Part shown: positions 7,161 to 16,382 of the stretch, piece by piece | How positions within the stretch are numbered: the first letter of the stretch is position 1 | Layout of the letters: every line of letters begins with the position of its first letter | Assembly (NCBI GenBank): GCA_035540755.1 | Contig: DATLGD010000122.1 | Span: 1 to 26,989 of the forward strand | Origin: DATLGD01 sp035540755 | Lineage (GTDB): Bacteria; Actinomycetota; Actinomycetes; Mycobacteriales; SCTD01 | Direction of reading: 5' to 3' | DNA length: 26,989 nucleotides | The notes under the pieces: model-generated | What the model was told of the DNA's origin: nothing | Seen by the model: the letters and a program-made list of their open reading frames with translations, nothing else | Databases searched by the model: none | Position numbers and translations under genes: made by a program

Positions 7161-8336
7161 TCAGCCGGTGCGCAGAGCCAGCGCCATGGCCTCGACGGCG
7201 AGCAGCGGCGCCACGTTCGCGTCGACGGCGGCGCGGCAGGCGAGGACGGCGTCGATGCGCCGCAGCGTGGCGGCGGCGTCCGTGGCGCGGGCGATGGTGG
7301 CGGCCTGCTCGGCGAGGTCGGGGTGCACGACGTCGACGCCGGCGCCGAGCTGGATCGTGAGCACGTCGCGGTAGAAGGCGGCGAGGTCGACCAGCGCCCG
7401 GTCGAGGGCGTCGCGCTGGGTGCGGGTGCCGCGGCTCTTCTGCCGCTTCTCGAGGTCCTTCAGAGCGCCGGCGCTGCCGCGCGCCGAGCCGGTGATGCCC
7501 TTGCCGGTGGCGCCGGCCCCGAGCGCGGTGGCCAGCGAGCTCTTCTCGTCGGCGTTGCGCGCGGTGGTCAGGGCGGTCGACTCGGCCTGCGCGGCGTCGA
7601 CGAGGTCCTTGGCGGCCGTCAGCGCGGACGCGACCCCCTGCAGCGACCGGGGCAGCGCCAGCACGTCGCGCCGCTCACGGCGGGCCTCCTCGTCGGTGGC
7701 GAGGCGTCGGGCCCGGCCGATGTGGCCCTGCGCTGCCCGGGCGGCGAACGAGGCCATCGCCTCGTCGATGCCCGACTGCACCAGGTAGCCGGTGACGGCG
7801 TCCACGGGCGGCGTGCGCAGCTGCACCAGCCGGCAGCGCGACCGGATGGTCGGGAACACGTCGGCGACGCTCGGCGCGCACAGCAGCACGACCCCCCGCG
7901 GCGGGGGCTCCTCGATCGCCTTGAGCAGGGCGTCGGCGGCGCGCTCGGTGAGCCGGTCGGCATCCTCGATGACGGTGACGAGCCAGCGTCCGCGCGAGGG
8001 TGCGCGCGCGCCGTGCGCCACGATCCCGCGCGCCTCCTCGACGCTGATCGACAGGCCCTCGGGCACGACGACCGAGACGTCGACGTGCGCGCCGCTCCTG
8101 CCCTGGGCGCAGGCCTCGCAGTGGCCGCAGCCGGCGCCGGGGCACTGCAGCGCCGCGGCGAGCGCCCGCGCGGCGACCGAGCGACCGGAGCCGGGCGGGC
8201 CGGTGAACAGCCAGGCGTGGGTCATGGCCGACGAGCCGGTCTCCTCGCCGGCGACGACGAGCCGGGCATCGTCGGCCGCGGCCTGGAGCTGGGCGACCGC
8301 CCGCTCCTGGCCGACGAGCACGTCGAAGACGCTCAT
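7161..8336 (-). CDS. holB: DNA polymerase III clamp-loader delta' subunit
   Basis: The protein has 391 residues from the ATG at 8336. Domains in order: a RecA-like AAA+ fold with Walker-A-like GPPGSGRS at residues 46-53, a four-cysteine zinc module (C65, C70, C73, C76; CPGAGCGHCEAC), DADRLTERAADALLKAIEEPP as the Walker B region, and the sensor region TIRSRCR. A C-terminal collar-type helical domain follows. The P-loop lysine is arginine here, which fits delta', usually a non-hydrolysing member of the clamp loader. It helps load the beta clamp onto primed DNA. Its ATG overlaps the tmk stop (ATGA), so it is translationally coupled to the MFS-Tmk fusion; tmk-holB pairing is widespread. Confidence 0.93.
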   Translation of the reverse strand: MSVFDVLVGQERAVAQLQAAADDARLVVAGEETGSSAMTHAWLFTGPPGSGRSVAARALAAALQCPGAGCGHCEACAQGRSGAHVDVSVVVPEGLSISVEEARGIVAHGARAPSRGRWLVTVIEDADRLTERAADALLKAIEEPPPRGVVLLCAPSVADVFPTIRSRCRLVQLRTPPVDAVTGYLVQSGIDEAMASFAARAAQGHIGRARRLATDEEARRERRDVLALPRSLQGVASALTAAKDLVDAAQAESTALTTARNADEKSSLATALGAGATGKGITGSARGSAGALKDLEKRQKSRGTRTQRDALDRALVDLAAFYRDVLTIQLGAGVDVVHPDLAEQAATIARATDAAATLRRIDAVLACRAAVDANVAPLLAVEAMALALRTG

Positions 8337-10441
8337 GCCGACGCCGGGGCGGGCACGGCGGCGGGCAGCACGCTCTCGAGCCGGGCGCGCACGGCGGCGT
8401 GCACCTGCTCGGCGGGCAGCGACGCGTCGAGCACGAGGTACCGCTCGGGGTGCGCCGCGGCCAGCTCGAGGAAGCCGTCGCGCACCCGGCGGTGGAACTC
8501 GAGCGACTCGGCCTCGATCCGGTCGAGCGAGCCCCCAACCCGCGCCCGGCGCAGACCGACCTCGGGGTCGACGTCGAGCAGCACCACCAGGTCGGGCATG
8601 AGGCCCTCGGTCGCCCAGCGCGACAGCCGCTTGACGTCGTCGCGCTCGAGCTCGCGGCCGGCGCCCTGGTAGGCCAGCGAGGAGTCGACGTACCGGTCGG
8701 TGAGCACGACGTCGCCGCGCTGCAGCGCGGGGCGCACGACCTGCGCGACGTGCTGGGCGCGGTCGGCGGCGTAGAGCAGCGCCTCGGTGCGCGGGGCGAG
8801 ACGTCCGGTGGCGGGATCGAGCAGCACGGCACGCAAACGCTCGCCGGCCGCGGTCGCCCCCGGCTCGCGGGTGACGACGACGTCGCGCCCGGTGCCGCGC
8901 AGCCAGCCCGCCACCAGCTCGAGCTGGGTGCTCTTGCCTGCCCCCTCGCCGCCCTCGAACGCCACGAACGTGCCGGGCAGCTCCGGGGCGGGCGGCGTCC
9001 GGGAGAACAGCGCCACGAGGTCCTTGCGCAGCGGGACGCCGGGGCGGTCGTCCATCTGCCGGAAGCTGACGACGCCGACGGCCACGCCGAGCACACCCCC
9101 GACGAACAGCACCACCGAGACGCCGTTGATGTCGAAGGTGGCCGGGCCGATGTCGATGCTGCGCTGCGCGATGGCGCCGGCGATGAACGGGGCGGCCGCC
9201 GTCACGAGCAGCAGGTCGATGCGCATGAGCGACTGCACGAGGCCGAACATCCGCCCCCGCAGGTGGTCCTCGATCTCGAGCCCGAGCAGCGTGATGCCGA
9301 CGACGTAGGCGATGCCGGCGAAGAAGCCCACCGCGATCGTGGCGAAGGCCGCCACAGCCAGCAGCGGCACGACGGCCATGAGCACGAGGGAGGCCCCTGC
9401 CCCCGCGATCGACGGCCCGAACGCCCGACGCCGCGACAGGTCGCCAAGGGCTCTGGGGCCGAGCGCCACACCGAGGGCGATGCCGAGGAACATCGCGCCG
9501 AACAGCAGGCCGTAGGCGGCGTCGCCCCCGCCCAGCACGCTCTCGGCGAACAGCCGGCCGAGGGCGATGATGGCGCCGCCCGCGGCGAGGGCCCCGAGCA
9601 TCCCGATGAGCAGGCCGCGGGTCAGCGGGGTGCGGCCGACGAAGCCGAAGCCCTCGCGCAGGCTGGCCAGGATGGTCGGGGGCGTGATGCCGGCGGCGCG
9701 CTGCGCGGCCCGCTCCGCCTTGTTCGGGCTCGGCAGGACGAGCCGCGCGACCGTGAGGCCGGCGAACAGGAACGTCGCCGCGACGGTGTAGAAGGCGAGG
9801 TCGACCGGTCCGGTGGCGAAGTACTCGATCCGGTTGCCGAGCGCGCCCGACAGAAGCGAGAGCACCGCGAAGACGGCGGCCGCGATCGGCGCGGTGCCGT
9901 AGGTGGCGACCAGCGTCAGCTGGTTGGCGGCCTCCAGCCGCTCGCGCGGGACGATGTTCGGGACCGTGGCCTCCTTGGCCGGGATCCAGAACAGGTTGAA
10001 GGCCTCGATGAGGAAGGACGCGGCGAGCAGCCACACCAGCGTGGGTGTCCCGCCGCCGTACCAGAACCCGACCAGCGGGATGGACAGGAACAGCAGGAAG
10101 CGGGCCAGGTACCCGACCACCATCGTGCGCCGGCGGTCCCAGCGGTCGGCGAAGGCGCCGGCGACCGCGCCGAACAGCACGGCCGGCAGCAGCCGGAAGA
10201 CCAGCACGCCGCCGGTGGCGTAGGCGCTGCTGGCGAAGCTGTCGAACAGCTGCGCGGCCAGAGCGGTCGTGGCGAGGAAGCCCAGCCAGTCACCGGTGCT
10301 CGAGAGCGTCATCGCCACGTACAGGCCCCGGAACGTCGGGATCCCGAGGACGCCGAGGACGCCGGGCCGTCCGGGTGTCTCCTGCACCTCCGCCGGGTGC
10401 GGTGGGCTCCCCGGACCGGCGGGAGGCGGCGGACTGCTCAC
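8333..10441 (-). CDS. tmk: Fusion protein: MFS transporter-like N-terminus and thymidylate kinase C-terminus
   Basis: The single uninterrupted frame encodes 702 residues from GTG. Residues about 35-460 are a polytopic major-facilitator domain with the MFS motif-A-like loop ADRWDRRRTMVV (98-109) and roughly ten to twelve hydrophobic segments. After a linker (about 465-490), residues 491-690 are dTMP kinase: P-loop GGEGAGKST (497-505), TREPGAT, TDRYVDSSLAYQG with DRY at 582-584, and LLDVDP. Tmk phosphorylates dTMP to dTDP for DNA synthesis. MFS-Tmk fusions are known in actinobacteria; the transported substrate and the reason for fusion are unknown to me. A TAGGCT hexamer lies 6 nt before the GTG. 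The stop overlaps holB. Confidence 0.93.
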   Translation of the reverse strand: MSSPPPPAGPGSPPHPAEVQETPGRPGVLGVLGIPTFRGLYVAMTLSSTGDWLGFLATTALAAQLFDSFASSAYATGGVLVFRLLPAVLFGAVAGAFADRWDRRRTMVVGYLARFLLFLSIPLVGFWYGGGTPTLVWLLAASFLIEAFNLFWIPAKEATVPNIVPRERLEAANQLTLVATYGTAPIAAAVFAVLSLLSGALGNRIEYFATGPVDLAFYTVAATFLFAGLTVARLVLPSPNKAERAAQRAAGITPPTILASLREGFGFVGRTPLTRGLLIGMLGALAAGGAIIALGRLFAESVLGGGDAAYGLLFGAMFLGIALGVALGPRALGDLSRRRAFGPSIAGAGASLVLMAVVPLLAVAAFATIAVGFFAGIAYVVGITLLGLEIEDHLRGRMFGLVQSLMRIDLLLVTAAAPFIAGAIAQRSIDIGPATFDINGVSVVLFVGGVLGVAVGVVSFRQMDDRPGVPLRKDLVALFSRTPPAPELPGTFVAFEGGEGAGKSTQLELVAGWLRGTGRDVVVTREPGATAAGERLRAVLLDPATGRLAPRTEALLYAADRAQHVAQVVRPALQRGDVVLTDRYVDSSLAYQGAGRELERDDVKRLSRWATEGLMPDLVVLLDVDPEVGLRRARVGGSLDRIEAESLEFHRRVRDGFLELAAAHPERYLVLDASLPAEQVHAAVRARLESVLPAAVPAPASA

Positions 10442-10447
10442 CCGCCG

Positions 10448-10453
10448 AGCCTA
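10448..10453 (-). promoter_or_regulatory. Candidate leaderless -10 box (TAGGCT) for the MFS-Tmk gene
   Basis: On the minus strand TAGGCT is followed by CGGCGG and then directly by the GTG start at 10441. The TANNNT-N6-start geometry fits a leaderless transcript. There is no good Shine-Dalgarno sequence before this GTG and no evident -35. Confidence 0.42.
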
Positions 10454-10558
10454 CGGCCGGGAGCTGGCGACCTGGGCCCGCCGCACACACCGGCACCGGA
10501 CGCGTCCGAGCCGGTACGGCCGCGCCTGCTGTGACGGCAGAGGCCGCAGGCGCCCCGC

Positions 10559-10587
10559 CGGCACCCGGGTGGACGCAGCCGGTGCCG
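10559..10587 (-). terminator. Weak candidate terminator downstream of topA
   Basis: CGGCACC (10559-10565) and GGTGCCG (10581-10587) form a 7-bp stem with a 15-nt loop, about 50 nt after the topA stop. No T tract follows. The rest of the 193-bp topA-tmk spacer shows only a 12-bp palindrome at 10497-10508 (CGGACGCGTCCG) and the putative tmk -10 box. Confidence 0.3.
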
Positions 10588-10634
10588 CTCGGCCGCGTCC
10601 CGATGGCCGCAGGAGGACGACGAGCGCCCGCCCG

Positions 10635-13424
10635 TCAGGCCTTCCTGGCCGCGGCCTTGTTCGGAGCCGGCTTCTTGGCCGCCGCCTTCTTCGCCGGCGC
10701 CTTCTTGGCCGCCGTCTTGGCCTTCTTGGGCGCCGGACCGCGGGCCCTCCGGTCGGCGAGGAGCTCGGCGGCGCGGTCGTCGGTCAGCGTCTCGGGGCTG
10801 TCGCCCTTGCGCAGCGAGGCGTTGGTGCCCTCGCCGTCGGTGACGTACGGGCCGAACCGGCCGTCGAGCACCTGCATGGGGTTGCCGGTGACCGGGTCGG
10901 GTCCCAGCACCTTCAGCGGCGGCTTCGGCTCGGCCCGCTTGCGCCCGTACTGCTTGGGCTGCGCGAGCAGGGCCTGCGCCTCGTCGAGCGTGATCTCGAA
11001 CAGCCGCTCCTCGCTGTCGAGCGAGCGGCTCTCCTTGCCCTTGCTGACGTACGGGCCGTAGCGGCCGTTGAGCGCCAGCACCTCCTCGCCGTCCTCGGCG
11101 GTCCCCAGGGTGCGGGGCAGGGTGAGCAGCTTGAGCGCGTCGTCGAGGGTGACGGTGTCGAGGCTCATGTCCTTGAACAGCGACGCCGTGCGCGGCTTGG
11201 CCCCCTTCTGCGCCGCGACCGCCTCCGGCAGCACCTCGGTGACGTACGGCCCGTAGCGGCCGGCCTTGGCGACCAGCTCGTGGCCGGTGGCCGGGTCGGT
11301 GCCGAGCAGCCGGTCGCCGGAGGGGGCGTCGAGCAGCTCGACGGCCTTGTCGACGGTCAGCTCGTCGGGCGCGAGGTCGTCGGGCACCGACGCCTTGCGC
11401 TCACCGGCCTGGATGTAGGGCCCGTAGCGCCCGACGCGGACGGCGACCTCGGTGCCGGCGTCGTCCTGCCCGTCGGGGATGCGCCCGAGCGGGATCGTGC
11501 CGATCTCGCGCGGGTCGATCTCGTCGATGTTCTTCTTGATGAGCTCCTGCAGGCCGCCGAGGCGGGCCAGGCCGCCCTCCTTGCCGGTGTCGGAGCCGAA
11601 GTAGAAGGCGCTCAGCCAGTCGACGCCGCGGCGACTGCCGGCGGCGACGTCGTCGAGGTCGTCCTCCATGGACGCGGTGAACTCGTACTCCACCAGGCGC
11701 GAGAAGTGCTTCTCCATCAGCGAGATGACCGAGAACGCGAGCCAGGTGGGGACGAGGGCGCTGCCCTTCTTCCACACGTAGCCGCGGTCCTGGATGGTCT
11801 CGATGATGCTGGCGTAGGTCGAGGGGCGGCCGATGCCGAGCTCCTCGAGCCGCTTCACCAGCGACGCCTCGGTGTAGCGCGCCGGCGGCGACGTCGTGTG
11901 CCCCTGGGGGTCGAGCGACTCGACGCCGAGCCGGTCGCCGACGGCGACGCGCGGCAGCCGGCGCTCCTCGTTGTCCTTCTCGCTGTCCTCGTCGTCGGTG
12001 CTCTCGACGTAGGCCCGCAGGAACCCGGGGAAGGTGATGACGCGGCCGCTGGCGCTGAACTCCGCATCGGTGCCGTCGGCGGTCGTGGCGCCCAGCCGCA
12101 CCGACGCCGTCACGCCCTTGGCGTCCGCCATCTGCGAGGCCACGGTGCGCTGCCAGATCAGCTCGTAGAGCCGCAGCTCGTCGCCGGACAGCTCGCGGGA
12201 GAGCTCACCGGGGGTGCGGAACGTGTCGCCGGCAGGGCGGATCGCCTCGTGCGCCTCCTGCGCGTTCTTGACCTTGCCCTGGTAGCGGCGCGGCGCGTCC
12301 GGCACGTACTCGGGGCCGTACAGGCCGCGGGCCTGCTGCCGGGCTGCCTGCACCGCCGTCTCCGACAGGTTGCTGCTGTCGGTGCGCATGTAGGTGATGT
12401 AGCCGTTCTCGTACAGCCGCTGCGCGGTCTGCATGGTCCGCTGGGCGGAGAACCGCAGCTTGCGGCCGGCCTCCTGCTGCAGCGTGGAGGTCATGAACGG
12501 CGCGTAGGGCTTGCGGGTGTAGGGCTTGTCCTCGACCGAGCGGACGGCGAACGGCACGCCGGCCAGGCGCTCGACCAGGCTGCGGGCGCTCGCCTCGTCG
12601 AGCCGCACGACGTCGAGCCCGGCCTTGAGCACGCCGGTCTCCTGCTCGAAGCTGCTGCCGGTGGCGAGGCGCGTGCCGTCGACCGCCACGAGCGTGGCCT
12701 TCAGCTGCCGCGGCGCCGACGGGTCCTCCTGCTCGGCAGCGAGGAACTGCCCCTCGACGTCCCAGTACTCGGCCTGGGTGAAGCGCATCCGGGCCCGCTC
12801 GCGCTCGACGATCACCCGGGTCGCGACGCTCTGCACGCGGCCGGCGGACAGGCCCGGCATCACCTTGCGCCACAGGACCGGGCTGACCTCGAACCCGTAC
12901 AGCCGGTCCAGGACCCGGCGGGTCTCCTGCGCGTCGACCAGCGCCCGGTCGAGCTCGCGCGGCTCGTCGACGGCACGGCGGATCGCCTGCGGCGTGATCT
13001 CGTGGAACACCATGCGCCGCGCCGGGATCGTCGGCTGCAGGATCTCGAGCAGGTGCCAGGCGATCGCCTCGCCCTCGCGGTCCTCGTCGGTGGCGAGCAG
13101 CAGCTCGTCGGACTCCTTGAGCAGCGACTTGAGCTTGCGGACCTGGTCCTTCTTGTCGGCGTTGACGACGTAGAGCGTCTCGAAGCCGTTGTCGACGTCG
13201 ACCCCGAGCTTGGCCCACTTCAGGCCCTTGTGGCTGTCGGGCACCGGGTTCCGCTTGCCGGGCAGGTCGCGGATGTGGCCGATGCTCGACTCGACGACGT
13301 AGCCCGGGCCGAGGTAGCCGGCGATCTTCTTGGCCTTCGCCGGAGACTCGACGATGACCAGCCGACGTCCACCGGCCGGCGCCGCCAGGGCGTCGTCGGG
13401 GGCGGGTGTGTCGGTTTCGGGCAC
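10635..13424 (-). CDS. topA: DNA topoisomerase I (type IA)
   Basis: The protein has 929 residues from the GTG at 13424, preceded by GGAGAG; the frame is open further upstream but only through non-coding and methyltransferase sequence. The TOPRIM domain begins at RLVIVESPAKAKKI, with acidic triad motif DEDREGEA at 113-120. Y345 in GYITYMRTDS is the catalytic tyrosine. The C-terminal half carries four repeats with GRYGPY or GRFGPY cores instead of zinc fingers. It ends in a Lys/Ala-rich tail (KKAPAKKAAAKK) typical of actinobacterial TopA, where such tails promote DNA binding and processivity. It relaxes negative supercoils and is usually the only type IA enzyme in these bacteria. It lies between a methyltransferase gene and tmk-holB. 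Confidence 0.97.
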   Translation of the reverse strand: MPETDTPAPDDALAAPAGGRRLVIVESPAKAKKIAGYLGPGYVVESSIGHIRDLPGKRNPVPDSHKGLKWAKLGVDVDNGFETLYVVNADKKDQVRKLKSLLKESDELLLATDEDREGEAIAWHLLEILQPTIPARRMVFHEITPQAIRRAVDEPRELDRALVDAQETRRVLDRLYGFEVSPVLWRKVMPGLSAGRVQSVATRVIVERERARMRFTQAEYWDVEGQFLAAEQEDPSAPRQLKATLVAVDGTRLATGSSFEQETGVLKAGLDVVRLDEASARSLVERLAGVPFAVRSVEDKPYTRKPYAPFMTSTLQQEAGRKLRFSAQRTMQTAQRLYENGYITYMRTDSSNLSETAVQAARQQARGLYGPEYVPDAPRRYQGKVKNAQEAHEAIRPAGDTFRTPGELSRELSGDELRLYELIWQRTVASQMADAKGVTASVRLGATTADGTDAEFSASGRVITFPGFLRAYVESTDDEDSEKDNEERRLPRVAVGDRLGVESLDPQGHTTSPPARYTEASLVKRLEELGIGRPSTYASIIETIQDRGYVWKKGSALVPTWLAFSVISLMEKHFSRLVEYEFTASMEDDLDDVAAGSRRGVDWLSAFYFGSDTGKEGGLARLGGLQELIKKNIDEIDPREIGTIPLGRIPDGQDDAGTEVAVRVGRYGPYIQAGERKASVPDDLAPDELTVDKAVELLDAPSGDRLLGTDPATGHELVAKAGRYGPYVTEVLPEAVAAQKGAKPRTASLFKDMSLDTVTLDDALKLLTLPRTLGTAEDGEEVLALNGRYGPYVSKGKESRSLDSEERLFEITLDEAQALLAQPKQYGRKRAEPKPPLKVLGPDPVTGNPMQVLDGRFGPYVTDGEGTNASLRKGDSPETLTDDRAAELLADRRARGPAPKKAKTAAKKAPAKKAAAKKPAPNKAAARKA

Positions 13425-13486
13425 GGCTCTCCATCGGGTGGCGGGCAGGGTGGGCTGCCTCGAGGAACTGCTGGGGGATCGGCGGC

Positions 13487-13517
13487 AGTGTTGCTCGCCG
13501 GTGGGCCGTCCTGTCAA
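13487..13517 (-). promoter_or_regulatory. Candidate sigma-70-type promoter for topA
   Basis: On the minus strand TTGACA (13517-13512), a perfect -35 consensus, is followed by a 19-bp spacer and AACACT (13492-13487). Transcription would start near 13480, giving a leader of roughly 56 nt that ends in the GGAGAG ribosome binding site before the topA GTG. The spacer is 2 bp longer than the optimum. The remaining 172-bp gap upstream to the methyltransferase stop shows nothing else clear. Confidence 0.5.
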
Positions 13518-13596
13518 ACGAGCCGCTGCGCAGGAGTGTGCCCGAGGGCCCTGCGGCTCCGGCGTCCAGCCTCCTGCGGGAAGGGTGCTCCGGAGC

Positions 13597-15039
13597 TCAC
13601 CCGGCGACCAGGAAGCCCTGCTCCACCAGGCGCTCCACCACCGGCAGCACCTGCTCGACGGCCTCCCCCGTCGACAGCCCGGTGGCCGCGGCGAGCACGT
13701 CGACGAGCGAACCGAGCGGCCGGGTGCCGTCGCAGCCGGCGAGCAGCGCCGCCCCGTACAGGTCGACCCCGCCCGACCAGCGCAGCCCGGTCTCCTGCAC
13801 CAGTCGCTGCGCCACCGGCAGCCACTCCCCCTGCGCCGGCCGCGAGGTGCTGCTGAGGCGGACGTCGTCGCGCAGCCGCAGCCGCCGGTCGAGCAGGCTG
13901 TCCCCGAGCAGGTCCATCGCCGCGAAGCGCTGCGCGACCTGCTCGCCCCAGGTCGCGGCCACCGGCTGGTCGACGACGTCGAGCGCCACCCGCTCGGTGC
14001 CGCCGGCGCGCAGCGCGACGACGCCGAACGCCACCGCCTCGACCCTTCTCTCGGCGAACCAGCCGACCCACTGCTCGAACAGCTCGTCGAAGCGCGGGCC
14101 CTCGTCGGTGTCGCGCAGCCAGGCGGTGACGTAGTCCTCCGGCGCGGCCAGCTCGCGCTGCACCACCCAGCCGTCGCAGCCGGTGCCGGCGAACCACGAG
14201 CGGACCCGCTCGTCGCCGTCCTCACCCTCGACGTGCAGCCAGTTGACGAGCAGCACCGCGGTGCCGCGGTCGGCCAGCACCGAGGGCAGCTCCTGCACCA
14301 GGCGGCGGCTGACGTCGTCGCCGTCGAGGCCGGCGTCGCGGTAGGTGTAGCGGGCGCCGGGTCCGATGACGAACGGCGGGTTGCTGACCACCAGGTCGAA
14401 GCGCTGGTCGGCCACCGGGTCGAGCAGGTCGCCGGTGCGGGCGTCGACCTCGACGCCGTTGAGCGCTGCGGACAGCACGGTCAGGGCCGTCGCGCGCGGG
14501 TTGCTGTCGGTGGCGACGACGGTCGAGCTGTGGTCCTCGGCGAGCAGCGCCTGGATGCCGCAACCCGCGCCCAGGTCGAGGGTGCGGGGCACGGCGTCCC
14601 GCGGGGTGGCGGCGGCCAGCGTCAGGCTGGCGGCGCCGACGCCGAGCACCTGGTCGGGGTGGACGCCGTCCGCCGCTCGGCCGGGGTCGTGCGCGCACTG
14701 CACCTCGACGCCCCCGTGCACCACCGGCTGCAGGCGCACCGGGCTGGTCACCAGGTAGCCGTCGGGGCGCAGCCAGGTCTCGGGGACACCGGCGTCCTCG
14801 GCGTCGTCGAGCTCGACCCCGGTGCCGACGACGAACAGGCGGGCGAGGGTGTCGAGCGGGTCGCCGCCCGAGGTGCGGCGCAGCAGCGGGGCGAGCTCGT
14901 CGCGGTCCAGGTGGGTGCGTGCGGTCGCGCCGAGCCGCTGGTCGAGCACGGCGGCCGACCAGCCGGCGGCCTGCAGCGCCTCCCGGACCCGGGGGGCGTC
15001 GGCGAGCAGGGCGGCCGGGCCCGGCAGCGGTGCGGTCAC
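13597..15039 (-). CDS. Class I SAM-dependent methyltransferase, PrmC-like NPPF type
   Basis: The protein has 480 residues from the GTG at 15039. The N-terminal 120 residues are a separate helical region, followed by a Rossmann methyltransferase with motif I DLGAGCG (155-161), acidic loop D178 (VVATDSNP) and catalytic NPPF (220-223) in VVSNPPFVIG. The C-terminal 150 residues form an additional domain. NPPF/Y enzymes methylate amide or exocyclic amino nitrogens in proteins, rRNA or DNA; the closest pattern is PrmC/RsmC-like. The actual substrate is not known to me. Many actinobacterial genomes have such a gene next to topA. A TAGCGT hexamer lies 7 nt before the start, with no Shine-Dalgarno sequence, suggesting a leaderless transcript. 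Confidence 0.88.
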   Translation of the reverse strand: MTAPLPGPAALLADAPRVREALQAAGWSAAVLDQRLGATARTHLDRDELAPLLRRTSGGDPLDTLARLFVVGTGVELDDAEDAGVPETWLRPDGYLVTSPVRLQPVVHGGVEVQCAHDPGRAADGVHPDQVLGVGAASLTLAAATPRDAVPRTLDLGAGCGIQALLAEDHSSTVVATDSNPRATALTVLSAALNGVEVDARTGDLLDPVADQRFDLVVSNPPFVIGPGARYTYRDAGLDGDDVSRRLVQELPSVLADRGTAVLLVNWLHVEGEDGDERVRSWFAGTGCDGWVVQRELAAPEDYVTAWLRDTDEGPRFDELFEQWVGWFAERRVEAVAFGVVALRAGGTERVALDVVDQPVAATWGEQVAQRFAAMDLLGDSLLDRRLRLRDDVRLSSTSRPAQGEWLPVAQRLVQETGLRWSGGVDLYGAALLAGCDGTRPLGSLVDVLAAATGLSTGEAVEQVLPVVERLVEQGFLVAG

Positions 15040-15046
15040 CGCCGCG

Positions 15047-15052
15047 ACGCTA
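15047..15052 (-). promoter_or_regulatory. Candidate leaderless -10 box (TAGCGT) for the methyltransferase
   Basis: On the minus strand TAGCGT is followed by CGCGGCG and the GTG at 15039. The hexamer and 7-nt spacing are the same as upstream of the metalloprotease gene (3986-3991). The S8 protease stop lies only 31 bp upstream, so this promoter would have to sit in that short gap. Confidence 0.42.
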
Positions 15053-15070
15053 CATAACCGCGGGCCGCCG

Positions 15071-16228
<1,158 letters not shown>

Positions 16229-16328
16229 GGGGATCCCTTCGCCGAGCACGATGACGGCTCTAACGGAGCCGTTCGGGTGCGGGGAGCATGGACCACCCGG
16301 AGCAATCGGTCCAGACCCGCCCCCCGAA

Positions 16329-16371
16329 CGCCGACGGTCCGCCTCCCGGTCGGGGAGGCGGACCGTCGGCG
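16329..16371 (-). terminator. Strong hairpin terminator after hppA
   Basis: Bases 16329-16347 and 16353-16371 form a perfect 19-bp stem with a 5-nt loop (GGTCG). It begins 11 bp after the hppA stop codon on the minus strand and insulates hppA from the S8 protease gene downstream. There is no U tract. Confidence 0.85.
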
Positions 16372-16382
16372 CGCTGCAGAGG

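Noticed and set aside
10497..10508. 12-bp palindrome CGGACGCGTCCG in the topA-tmk spacer as an operator
   Set aside because: Short G+C-rich palindromes are expected by chance in this composition and no regulator is linked to it.
10269..13856. A 1195-codon plus-strand open frame opposite topA
   Set aside because: Composition is that of an antisense frame (long runs of L, V, D, G, R without motifs); topA on the other strand has all its catalytic motifs.
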